Origin: Turritopsis dohrnii
Taxonomy: Eukaryota; Cnidaria; Hydrozoa; Anthoathecata; Oceaniidae
Length of the DNA stretch: 64,000 bases
Reading direction: 5' to 3'
Assembly (NCBI GenBank): GCA_027922465.2
Contig: BQMF02000232.1
Location: 62,001-126,000 of the forward strand
Shown here: piece by piece, positions 15,611 through 29,100 of the stretch
Layout: each line of letters begins with the position of its first letter
Numbering within the stretch: the first letter of the stretch is position 1
The notes under the pieces: generated by a model
The model's input: the letters and a program-made list of their open reading frames with translations, nothing else
Databases searched by the model: none
Told to the model about the DNA's origin: nothing
Position numbers and translations under genes: made by a program

Positions 15611-17121
15611 AGTGAGATCGTATCTGGTTTAAGACGTAAGATATCATTCGTTTTAATCAGATCAGTTGTGACCTGTGCCTGAGAAAGATCAAGTCGCTCC
15701 TTTACCCCAGATCAAGCTACCATGAAAGATCAGAAATTGACGGATATCCTGACGAAAATTGAGAAGTGACTTTTTTAGATAAACCATTTGTAAGAGTATT
15801 CATATTGCCTATTCTTATGCATGCGTGTTCATGTATCGACTCATTGTTTATTCTGTAAAATATATGTTATCTATTTAACAAGAGCCAGATGGCGCAAAAC
15901 GGTAGCAGCAAGTTTATTTTTCACACAAACGCTTTCAAAATTTTACTTTAAGTACTAAAAGCTTCTTTACCGGTGTTTTCTGAGATGTCTCACTGGTGGA
16001 AAACAGGCATTAACGATAAATTTGATGAAAATGATTAATTAGTGTAAATAGGGTCTAATCATGAAACACCAGCAATTATTTATTTAAAGACAAAAGAATT
16101 ATACATGCGTGAGCTGTGTAACAATGTTTTTTTAAAAGAAATTTTTTCATAAGAGCTTATGTAGAAAAAAAAAGTTTGTTTATAATAATAATTTCTGATG
16201 AAACCGAAATTGAATTTCAACAAATAACTGCCTTTTTGAACTAGATCTTTGAAAGCCGTAAAACACAAACACAGTGTAAGCTAACAAACGAGGTAATAAG
16301 AAATTTTGAACTGATAAGCTTTGCTAACAAGAAAACCAACATATCAAGTATGTTCAGTTAGCGTAATGAACTAAAAGTCCCATTTTTATGTACGCCTATT
16401 TGATGAGAATTCGAATAAATTCTAATTTCGTGGATTAAGTGGATTAAGTGGATCAGGTTATGTACTTTTAAAATAAAAGGCAATCTACTTTTAAATGTTT
16501 GATATGAAAAAGCTTCCAAATTACGAAGGCTGCGTTCCTTCATTAGAATATACATTGCGTTTTTGGCAGAGTCCCACAGAGTTTAAATCGCAGACTAATT
16601 GCCATTTCGGCCGGAGTAGGAGGAGGAGGAGGAGGAGTAGTAGGAGTCCGTCCACGGGTGTTTTACGGTATTCTCGAGGCGTTGTGGATAGATGAAATCA
16701 AACCATCGATCAATACAAAGGACGAATATAAAAGCCATCAGTTAGTCATCAAAATTTAATTGTTCGTGAATTCTCTTGATAATGATTTTCTACTTTTTTT
16801 ACCTTTTAGTTTCTAGATCTTGTTTTAGTGCATTTATTGTTTTACGGAGTGTTGTGAGTGTATAGTTGAATATTTTCAGAATGAATCGTCTTATTATCTT
16901 TCTTTTACTTTTACATTTTAGACTTGAAGATGATACATAGTTATCGAAATATATTGTCAATTTTAAACCGTTGGTTAACTATTGAATGTATTCGCTTTCG
17001 CTGCTACACACCGTAAAAAAAATCGATTGAAAAAAAAAAAAAAAACATTCTCAAAGTCGGACATTCTCTAAGTCGTTCTTAAATCATGTGATGATCATAA
17101 CAAGAGAAATCGAAAACTAAG
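15611..17121. other. Intergenic, upstream of the MFSD11-like gene
   Basis: No gene seen. It contains a GGATTAAGT triplicate near 16432-16456, a GGA-rich tract at ~16615-16645 and an A-run near 17027-17043. The promoter of the transporter gene should lie in the last few hundred bases, but I cannot point to a specific element. Confidence 0.5.
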
Positions 17122-20100
17122 ATGGCTGCTTGTTGTGATAGAAAAACTTATAATGTTGTTGTACATGGAATATGTTTTATGCTAATTTTTACTGCGTTTC
17201 AAACGAGTGGGAATGTACAGGTATGTTGTGAATACACATTTTGATTTACAGGAAGTGATTTTATTTCATAGAATATGCTAAAACTATGTATATATCTTTT
17301 ATGACTATCAGTACAGTAGGGTGAGAGAATTAGGGGTAGAATTTACTAAAGATTTTTTTGTTTACTTCGGAAGACGTATAAAAATGAGAATCCTTACAAA
17401 ATTTGAATTCATTCAGATATATAGTTCATTAGATATTTAGGTTTAACGTTTTGCATAAGTGACGTTAAATCATTTTCATTGCACACTCTCTACTCTAACC
17501 AGTCAGGAAAATCTCTTTAATTGCACGCTTAACTGACGTGACACTAGAAGTGTAATTGCACATATAAGTAGCATAAGAGTGCAATTGCTTTAGGAAAACT
17601 TGTTAACACGAGGGTGGTTTTATACAATTGCACGGTTATATATAATTTTTAAAGTGTGTAACTGCACGCTTATTCATTTTCATTATTCTCGTATGTTATT
17701 ATAATAGCGCTGCATATTGCGCATGACTGCTATGAATGAAAAAAACCTCTAGGACTTCTTCTCTCATTTTAAATCCAGATTACAGTAGTAAGTGAGTATA
17801 TGTGTGTTTCTTATATTAAAAATAATACTTTTTTTAGTTAATTTCGAAGCTTTCAGAGGATTTGAAGAAATAGTTGTTGTTCTTTTACTGTAGCGAAACA
17901 GATTTTTCAAAAATTCATGATTTTTTTAAAAACGCCATCACTCAACTATGCAGCCCTTGCCTCTATGGACCATGTGAAATAACGTGCCATGTTTTGAAAT
18001 AATCACCGCCCAATGCATGGAAAGTTGGAAGCATGGATGCCAGGAATATCATAGACATTCAATTGAAGGGATTTCTCTAACTGTCTACTTTAGAAATTCC
18101 AAAATTAAAGAATTTTCAGGATACATAATACAATATGGTATATCTTATAAATTGAGTGATTGCATCTATGTGAGAGAAATATAGTAATAATAACAAAAAA
18201 TACTGAATAATTATATCTGTCAATCATCCTGAACAGCTTTGTTGAGTGGTAGAATGACCGGTTACATCAGTCGAAAAGACATCAAATAAAATTTAATTCT
18301 ACTTATGACAGGATTCGAATTAGCACATCGCAATTCGCAATTTGCGAGTCCAATTGAAATTTTAGCGAATCAAATGACTGGCAAATGCAGTAAAATTGCG
18401 AATCTATATTAAACTTTAGTATAAATAAACTTACCCTTTAAATATGTTTAAAGATTTCTATAATAAACAGCGTCTTATACACACATAAAAGAGTATTTCC
18501 ACATGTTTAAAAACAGGTGCGAACATTCTACATACTTTTGTTTACAAAAATAATTTGGCTCAATGATCCTCACAGCAGAGGAAAACCCTTTTATTGTTCT
18601 TTTGAACAATAATTGTTCTATTCTCTCCACGTTCTTTAGATTTTACTTTATCATACAACGGACAAATAGTTTTTCAGTGCAGTTTTTTTAAAAAGAACAT
18701 TTCAGAATTTACTGCTTCGTTGAAAACTGTTAACAAATGGGAAACTAAATTAAATTGCACATTAGAAAAAGATCTGTGCAGGAGTAAAGTAAAAGCAAAT
18801 AAGATATTCAGAAGCTCCTTTCGTATTTTCAAAAGCGAAAGAGGCCCTTTTTGGATCAAGGTTGAGCTAAAAGTTCATTTAGTTTCTCTCTTCAATGATC
18901 GATTTTACACGAATTCAATTTCAATCCCAGTGCTGCTTTTTCGACATAAATATTTAACTGGAAAAGATGAAAACTTAATGAAATTATCGAATTATTGTCT
19001 CAAACCACAAACAAACAGTCACGATCGATAGTGGCAGAAAGTTGAATTGTCACAATTGAAGCCCAGGCATGGAAATTTTGAGGACACGAATTGTTCCCAT
19101 AATCATATTTCCTTTTTCCTTAGATAATCACAAAATTTTGTGTTTTGTAATGTTAAGCTTTGAAAATATGTGATTTAGCCATAACTCAAGTCTTTCCATT
19201 ATGAGGCACGCAACCGCGCTAGCGCTCGCTACACAGTGCTCCTAGAACCTAGTTAAGATGGGCTTTTAATCACGCACATATGCTCTTCAAAAACATGCTC
19301 AACTTGTTATATTAGTTTTCATGGCTGACAATGAAGGATAATATTGTGATTATTCACCAATTTGCTGTTGCTAGGGAGAACGACCGCCATTGCTGAGGTA
19401 ATTTTGAAATTTCCTTCGTTATATGAATTCATTTTTTTCACCTAACGAAAGAATATGAAAACATAAGTGGTACCAGCAAGACTCGTTTTCGTGTTATTCA
19501 ATGAAATTAAAAAGCATCTTAGTTTCCAGCTCCCTTTACAATCTTGTTTTATTTCGTTAATGTTAGCGTTGTTACCGCTTCGTTACCAAAAATTTAAATC
19601 TGAAACGATTTTAGGTTGCGTCGTTTCCATACTAGATAACGGTAACGATAATTCGTTTCTCACTAGCCGTGAAGGCGGCGGCGCTCGCCGCCCATGTCCA
19701 CCTGCTCTGTATCACTGTATCAATAAACGTCAAATTTCCTTAAACGGCTCGTACAACTTGTGTTCAGCCAAAGCAGATTCCAAATCACAACCTCTGGTGT
19801 GCAGTCATTGTTACATCAGTTTTACATCAATTTTTCAGGTTTTTCATGATGTGTTACTTATTCATTTTTTAGAACCAATCGTTTATCAGTATAACAATAC
19901 ACGCAAAACGTATTGAGAAAAAACTTCAACTTATTATCGGCTTTTGTTTTAAAAAAAAGTTACGCGCTCTAACATGGGTGCTATTAAACGTAGGGGGAAA
20001 ATGGTTTCTTTTCTTAAAAAGATCGCACGGGAGGAGAGGAAAAAGGCACGTACTAAATGAATAAAGTGAATAAAAACATGTTCGATCAGAAGCGCATAAC

Positions 20101-23100
20101 AAAGAAATTAAATTCTTAAAACAAAAGCAAAAAAATATTTTGTTTCATGACCCAGTTTTTTCGTGCAAGGAAAGCTTCGGTTTTTAAACATTTTGATTGC
20201 TCGAAAAAAAGGTTCACCGATCTCAGACAGTCAGCCAAGCATTAGGATACAACACGCTACCATGTTATGCCACCACTGCTTGTTTTCCAAAATGTTTAAT
20301 CAGTTGGTTTCAAAGCCAAGTCTGGGGAGGCAAGAGCTGTTGCTCTTGACATATCCAAGGCATTTGATAAAGTATGGCGTACTGGTCTTTTGAAAAAGCT
20401 TGCTGCATATGGAGTTAAGGGTCTCTTTTATGAGATGATTCGTTCCTTCCTTGGTAATCGTAGGCTTAAGGTTGTTTTAGACGGGCAATCATCATCGACA
20501 CATTCCATCAATGCAGGTGTTCCCCAAGGTTCTGTCCTTGGGCCAACCCTTTTTCTTCTTTTCATCAATGATCTGCCTGATGACATTATTTCCAAGCTTG
20601 CCATCTATGCTGATGATTCAACCTTCTATTCCTGTACTCCAAAATCAGATTTGTTCAGCCAGGTAGAAATGACAGGCGAAATTGAGTTTGATCTACAATC
20701 TATAGTTGAGTGGGGAGAGAAATGGCTGGTCACATTCAATTCCACAAAAACGAAACTTCTATCTGTAAATCATACTAAAGATCCCTTTTTACCGTCAATT
20801 TCCATGAATGGCACCCAGTTGGAAGAAAACAACTCCTTTCGTCTCCTCGGCATCACTTTTTCACAGGACTTCTCCTGGCGCTCCTATATTGAGGCAATCG
20901 CTAAGTCAGCCTCGATTAAGGTGGGCGCCCTTCTTCGTGCAAGAGCATACCTCAGCCCTGATGCCATTCTTTACCTCTATAAATCTACTATTCGACCTTG
21001 TATTGAGTATTGTTGCCATATCTGGGGTGGTGCACCCTCTGATTCTCTAAATCTTTTAGACCGTATCCAGAAAAGAATCTGTAATGCTGTAGGTGATGAA
21101 CTTGCAAGTAAACTTGACACACTCTCCCATCGCAGATCTGTGGCATCTCTTTGCCTCTTTTATAAATACTTTTACGGAAAATGTTCAACTGAGCTCTCTT
21201 CTCTCATCCCTGCATTAAAGACTTTCAAGCGAAACACAAGATATTCATCTAATTGCCATGATCACACTGTCAGCATCCCAAAATCATCAAAGAATTTTTA
21301 CCAACAAAGTTTCATTCCTCGCTCCTCCACTCTCTGGAATTCTTTACCCCAGTCTGTTTTTCCTTCTCATTATAATCTTCAACACTTTAAATGTAATGTT
21401 CATCGTCACCTTTCCTCCTTGTACCTCAATACACATTAGTGGTTTTAAACCTTGTATTGAGCGACTAATTAAAAAGAAAAAAAAAAAAAGTCAACAGTAG
21501 TCCTTGGAATATAAAATTAATAATAATTTTAATAAAAAAAACGTTATTCCTATTGGTTCACCAGCCAAAAAAAAGTCACGTTCGATTGGGGTTGCAATTT
21601 GTTTCGCACTGATGTCGCACACAAAAAAAGAAATAATTTCACTCACAACTTAATCTACCATTTTTCATAACAGACAAACGGACAAACCGAGAATCTCTGA
21701 TGATACATCCATATAACTTACTTGTTGTTTTTATTTTAGTGAAGATTTTCTTGAATCTTCATTATATTATACTTTATAAAAGCTATTTTATGATGATAGA
21801 TTAGATAGATTAGACTATTTTATTAGATGATAGACTTATAAAGAGGAAGGACATCCAAATCTTTGTGTTCTGTTATACAGTCACAGCCGTATTCAGGGCC
21901 TTTTGAAGAACGGTATACCGGTTTGGGCGCCCAAACTATGGTGCCCAAAAAATTTCCATGGCCATTTTAATTATTTAAAAAAGGATCTGAGCAACTTTTC
22001 TGCTGTTCTTTACAGTTTGTAATTAAATATATCATTAAACTAGAAGTTTGCAATCTTTGTTTAAATCGACTTTTTAAGCTCTATTCTAGCATACAGTGAC
22101 TACAGTGTTTCAAGGTTTGGTGTTGTGGTCAGAAATTCATTCCTCATATTCGATCAAAGTTTGGGGAGATCAACAAAAGTAATACTTCGAAACCACCACA
22201 AGTTTAATTTCGTGTGTGATGTTTATGAATGGTCTTGTTGCAATGAAATAAATGAAATATATATATAATACAACTATCATAGATATTTAAAAAATGTCAG
22301 GCTGCTTAACTATCCCAAGGTGTATGAGCACCTACTTTTTTTCAACCTTTTGAAAATTTGGGTTTGGAAACATTAGAGGAAACATTCAGGTCTTGTCATG
22401 AGAGGTGTGCAATTAGCCAACTGTGTGCCAATAGAATTAAATTGTTATTTTAACTTACGCAAGGAAGCTGGAAACTAAGATGTTTTTTAATTTCATTGAA
22501 TAACACCAAAACGAGTCTTGCTGCTACCACTTATGTTTTCATACTATTTCATTAGGTGAACAATTGAATTCACATGACAAGACAAATTACAAAATTACCT
22601 TAGCTACCAACTGTGACCGTTTTCCTTAGCAACAGCAGGGAGGATTAGGGATCATGACCAGCCAGATCAAAAATCGTCAAATTTTATACTATAGAGTTCA
22701 TAAAATCATTACCCCCATCCCCCACCCCCCTCTGCCCAAAAAAACCAACTAAATACGACCCTGACAGTTGCAATCTTAAAGCTGATCACTGTTCACAAAG
22801 CTTCACTTTGAAAATGGTAATGAAACAAAATTTCATCACACACTTATTACAGAAAATTCTTAATTTCATAAAAACTAAAGTATATATATGTTGGAAAGGT
22901 TTCTGCCTGTGTTTTAGTGTTTTAGATGTCATTGATTTATTATTGCCTTTCAAATTTTTTAGACACATGTATTGAATAGTATCAAGAATTCAGATGGAAC
23001 TAAAAAGTTTGACAGTAAGAAAGATTGCTTTTATTTATAGTCACACTCATGGTTGCACTAGCTATGGAAATAACTAATACCACATAATATACATTTTTTG

Positions 23101-26100
23101 AGAATTGCTGATTCCTTTGAATATACACTAGTTGTGATCAAAGACTAGGTGTATTTTAGAACGTTTATATACACTGATTTTGCTGTTATTTGTATTTTCA
23201 ATTTACTCATTATGTTAGGAAAACATAAAACATAAATGCTCGTACCCATAAATTGTTATTCAGCTTAAAAGCAAGTTGAATATAATTAATATAAGTTGAT
23301 ATGATTGTGAAGAAAAGTGAAGATAGGATTGTTTGTTTTTTTCAACCTAATGTAAAGCTGACAGTAATTTTTATTAAGCAATAATGGAAATAGAAAATGA
23401 AAATGAGAAATGTGTGCATCACTTGCATGGTGATATTTATAATGATTTTTTCTCTCTAATATTCTTTTTTTTATCTAGATTTCGGATATATTAGGTATGT
23501 GACACTATTTTTTAGTTCTATGCAAGCAGAATTGCAGTATCAAAATCCAATATTTTTATATTTTTATCTTTTCTTGTTTATTCAGTTTGGCAATTATCTA
23601 CACTGTATTTTCATTGTCAAATTTCATTGCACCACCAATTGTCAATCTGATTGGCCCAAGAGCTGCCATGTTTGTTGGCGGTATATGTTATGCGTAAGTA
23701 TATGATATGAAATAATAATCAAAAGATAAAATGATCTGTCTTTTTTCAAAGTTGTTGCTGATTGTTTTTGTTTTTTTGCAGTTCAGTACTTTAATTGCTA
23801 AAGCAGGCTTTGTGATATGAGGTGAGCGATTGCTTGCGCTCGCGCCCCTACACGCCATACCTACATGAGAGGAGCGAAAAATCACACCCCTGATTTATGT
23901 AGCGAGAGCCATATTTCACTCCCCCTGTTACTCTCAAGTACACATTTCGCTCGAATATTTAAATGCTATGCAAACATAAACTTATTTCTTATTTGCACGA
24001 AGATACAAAACCTTCATGCTCGTTTACGTCCTTCTGCATAGCCATCTTGTTTTGAAAAAATCAACTCGCGAAAAAGAGGCTATTCTTATATTTCCGTTGT
24101 GACGTAGTGGTTTGCCTTCAATATCATAAGCAAATGAGGTTAGGAGAAAGAGCGATTTCGAAACTTTATCCATTGCAATACTTTTGACTTTTCACGGGTT
24201 TATTTTCTGGAAAATGCATAAGCCCCCGTCTTCTCGAGTTATGAAAGTACAAGCAATAATACTGAATGTGAAGCAAATGCTTTCAAATTAAAGTATCGCC
24301 CCACAATCCTCGAGAACCTTATTTCTTTTTCTCTTTTTCGTTATGTGAAATGTTTTTCTTTAGAAAAGAAAATCTATGTTGCCGATACTGTATTGTTTTG
24401 TTTTTCATGAAGAATCGACTTCCATTGTATTTGCACTGCGTGTATTAATAAAATGGCCAGTCTTGTCAAACTTCATTACCAGTCTTTTTTCTATTAAGAC
24501 ACTAACAGCCTGGAAACTAAGTGTAGATGTTCAAAAATGTTTGCTTTGTGAAACGAGAAACATGTGAAACGAGAAACATTCTAAGGCTACTGGTCCCGAC
24601 GAAATCCCTGTAATCGTTCTGCAAAAATACTCGCCTGAACTCTCTCCCATACTCTGTAGGCTATTCAGGAAGTGCATCGATGAATCTTGTTTTCCTTCTT
24701 GTTGGAAGATTGCTTCTGTTGTGCCTGTTTTCAAAAACTCTGGTGAGAGATCGGACCCTTTATGCTATCGTCCTATTAGTCTTCTCTCTATTATAAGTAA
24801 GGTCTTAGAATCATTGATCAACTCTTCCATCACCCATCATCTAGAATCTCTTCATCTGTTCTCTGATCACCAGTATGGTTTCCGTTCTGGTCGTTCCACT
24901 GCTGATGCTCTGACCGTCATCTCCGAACGTGTATGCCAGTCCCTCAATGCTTGTGGTGAGACACGAGCTATTGCTCTTGACATCTCCAAGGCATTCGACA
25001 AGGTTTGGCATCGTGGCCTTCTTCACAAGTTGAAGTCTTATGGCATTTCTGGTTCACTTTTGAATCTTATTAAGTCCTTTCTCAGTGGCAGGAGTATTAA
25101 GGTGGTTCTCGATGGTCATTCGTCTTCTTCTTACTCTATTAATTCAGGGGTGCTTCAAGGTTCTGTCCTTGGTCCAACCCTCTTCCCGATTGTATTCTCT
25201 GTAAACTTGCTATCTATGCTGACGACACTACTCTTTACTTGTCTCTTGAAAGGACTAAGGACTTGTTTGATAAGGTTGAAATGGCTGCTGAGTTGGAAGA
25301 CGATCTTAGGACAGTAGTTGAATGGGATCAGAAATGGTTGGTTTCCTTCAATGCTTCAAAAACTAAGCTTCTCTCTATTAATCGTTTCAGGGACCCTGTA
25401 ATTCCTTCTGTTCTTATGAATGGAAGTGAGCTTGCAGAGTCATCTCAGGTTCGTCTTTTAGGTTTAACCTTCACAAAGAATTTCACATGGAATTCTTACA
25501 TCGAGTCCATTGCTAAATCTGCTGCTATGAAGGTTGGCTCACTTTATCGGGTCCGTCACTTACTTTCGGCTAAATCTATCATTTACATGTTTAAGGCCAC
25601 TATTCGCCCTTGTCTTGAGTACTGCTGCCACCTTTGGGCTGGAGCCTCTGCTCATTGTCTTCATCTTCTCGATCGTATTTAGAAGCGCTTAGTTAACTAA
25701 GTTGGCCCTGATCTTTGTGCTAATCTTCACCCCCTCTCACATCGGAGAAACGTTGCTTCCCTGTCTCTTTTCTATAAATACTTTCATGGGCATTGTTCGG
25801 ATGACTTGCATCAACTGACTCCTTCTCCTAAGACTTTCTCTCGGATCACTTGCCTCTGTTCGAATTCTCATCCTTTGACTGTTCAGGTCCCAACTTGCCA
25901 TAAGAACTTTTATTCATCTAGCTTTTTCCCTCGGACTGCTCGCCTCTGGAATTCTCTCCCTCATAGTTGTTTTCCTGCTGAGTATGATCTACAATCTTTT
26001 AAATCCAAGGTTAACCGCCACCTTGCTCTGTCTTTATAACTCTTCTTCCTTTTCTCATCTTGTAGCTTTCTGCCTAGTATTGGCTTCGGCCTTGCAGGGA

Positions 26101-29100
26101 GCAACTCATTTAAAAAAAAAAAAAAAATGTTCTTCAGTTGTAGTAAAACATGGCAGCAAAAGGCAACGAAGTAGTGCTCCATACTTTTCTGAAGTCAACT
26201 TTATTTGGTGCAAAGTTTGTACCAAATATAAAAATCAAATTCAAAATTCAGCCACGATAAAAGGCAACGCGAAAACATCTGTAATGGCGTTTATCCATAA
26301 TCCTATGTGCAAAACCTGAGACGAATAATTAAATCACACAACTGCGACTGAAAAGTGTGCCTGTGTTGTAGAGCTTGAAAAACTGATCAAAAAAATGTAT
26401 GGAATCGTTTCACTACGACCAACTGTTGCAGAGATATCTGACTATTTATAAAACTTCGTATCTGGAATCCCTGAAAATGGATTTAAATAATAAAAATTCT
26501 CAAAGTTAGCTGCTTTTCTTTGTGCAGTGAAAAAAGAAATTACTTGATGTAACTACATTTAAATTTGGTTCAACGATCTTTTAAAACACCTGTATCAACA
26601 TATTTCATCCTCGTCTGGCGAATACATTTGGATCCTTTGAATCACCGGTTTCAATTCGCTCTCCTGACACAGTTTGCGCGAGCTAAGAATCACTTGACAA
26701 AATTACTATGTTGGCATGCGGTAGCACACACCTTCGTTTTTCATATCATAAAGCCTGCTAAAGCAAATATTTAAACAACCTTGAAGCTACTGTGTTATTT
26801 ATATTTATGTTATTCATATTTTCTCTTGCATTGTTAACAATTATAGTTTGTTCATTGGCGCCATAATTTACCCTCTCCATGCAACACTATACATTGCGTC
26901 AATTGTCGTGGGAGTTGGAGCTGCATGTATGTTTCCTTGATCTATCACTACTGTCACCCTGTCGTTATGAGAATAACTATTAAACAAAATGCGGTTTATT
27001 TTTCTACCTTTTAGTGATCTGGACGGGTCAAGGTAACTTCCTAACAATAAATTCGACTGGTGAAACCATGGGACGAAATAGTGGAATATTTTGGGCACTT
27101 CTTCAGTGTAGGTATGTGTAAGAAGTATTGATCATCAGAGTTTTAACGATGTTGGTTTTTGTAAATATGCCCCTTGGCTTACACTATGTGTATAAACATC
27201 AACCGAGAAAATGTATGCTATCAGGAACTGCAAGTGTTGTACTTCTTTTACTTTCAAGGTTAAGTTCATTATCTTGTTGGTTTTTTTTTTTTTTTAGTTT
27301 GCTCTTTGGAAACATGTTTGTATATTTTTATTTCAAGGGAAAAATTACAATAGGTAATTCATGTGTAAAGTTATTTTGTTTACTGTTTGATAAGTTTTTA
27401 TCTACAAAAACATCAGGTTTTTTTGCTTGCTTTGCAACACATAAAGCATAAATGTTAATGCTTCGTAATCAAACATTACATCTATATTATGGTTGTATGA
27501 CGTTTATAAAACATAAGTCTCAAGCAGGAGAGGAAAGAAGATAAACTATTTAGAAGCATATCAGTAGGCATAAGAGCTGACATTTACGATAAGATTTGTC
27601 CTGTGTTCTGTTTTGAAGTTGTTTGCAATTACTAAGATTTTCTGTTTTATTCAGACGATCATGGTAGGGAGGTATTATATACTGTGCTGCTGGTTTGTGC
27701 TGGACTTGGTACACTGATGTTTGTACTGCTACGAAAAACATCTCAATCATCCCCTGAACCAGTGACAATAGCTACAAATATAGTATGACGTTACTTAGTT
27801 TTTTTCAAAAAGGTGTCTCAAACCAATCATTTTCTCCTAATCTAAGAATTTTTGCATAGAATTTTTAAAGTACTGTTATTTAGTTATGATATGTTTGGTT
27901 TATGTTTGGTTTATGTTTGGTTTATGTTTGGTTAATAATAAAACAGATTACAAAGTTAAAAGAAATCTTAGAATTGATAAAAGTTGTTTTATTCCCTAAT
28001 GAAACAAAAACTAAAAGGGCTAATAAATAGGCGATTATCTCATAAAAAGTTTTCCCAAATGTCTAACAGAGCCCTTATTTATTGTTTTTTATCAAATAGC
28101 TCATAGTAACATTTCTTAATCCTATAAGAATTACATTGTTGGTGAAAATTTTTGTTTCTTCAACAAATTTCTTTCTATTCGATTTGATGAAATGTCAACG
28201 TAGTCCTGATCATGCTTATAATACAAAATCTGTGAAATGCTGTAATAATCATATTTGATAGTAATCTTCTTCCTAAAATTCATTATGTTTAGCTGCATAT
28301 ACCAGATAATTGCAAATAATTTATGTTTTAGATTTTTGTTTCTACAGTATTTCTTTTGCTTGTTTCAATTTTAAACATCTTAGGTGTGAACAGTTTAAAC
28401 TTGTTGCTGACACACTATCTTCAGTCCTGTATTGCTTACATCCTAACTCTTGCTAACACCCTGTCTTCAGTCTTTGATTTGAATTTTCTCTAGGTTACTG
28501 ATTACAATGATGATGATGCAGAAAACACTGTGTAAGTTTATTGATTTGAAATGTGTCGATGAATACGTAATCATCAAGAACTCGTGTGTGTCTGTCTATC
28601 AAGAGAGAGAAAAAGAATATTACAGTTTATTTTACTATTGTTCTTAATTTTCAGATCAGAAGTAAAACAAACACCATTAGAAGCATTTAGTAAGTTTTTG
28701 CACATGTTTCGGACTATGCAACAGTCCTGGTTATTTTGCGCATGTTTCGGATTATACAACAGTCTTGGTTATTTTGCACATGTTTCGGATTATGCAACAG
28801 TCCTGGTTATTCACGTCACTTCTATTGTACATTTAGTGAGATGTTTTCAACTCCTCAAAACTAAAGACATGTTGTTATTATGTGTGACAACAACTTACAC
28901 AGGTACATGTCTGTTAACAAAGAAATTTCTGTTCAAAATGTTGTTTTGTTGTTCAAGAACATGGCTTTCATATGCAAACCTGCAAATGGAAGTTGTCACT
29001 TACTTGCACAACAACCATATCGTATGTTTTTAATGACAGCCCCGTTATTTTTTTATTGTGTTTTTTATAAAATTTACATGTGACATCCTAGTTTATGGTT

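Noticed and set aside
19467..19916. 149-codon plus-strand frame in MFSD11 intron 1
   Set aside because: Its start lies in an inverted repeat arm and it crosses a dispersed GGCGGCG repeat; no domain and no splice support.
28584..29033. 149-codon plus-strand frame
   Set aside because: It runs across two MFSD11 exons in the wrong frame and a 38-bp tandem repeat.
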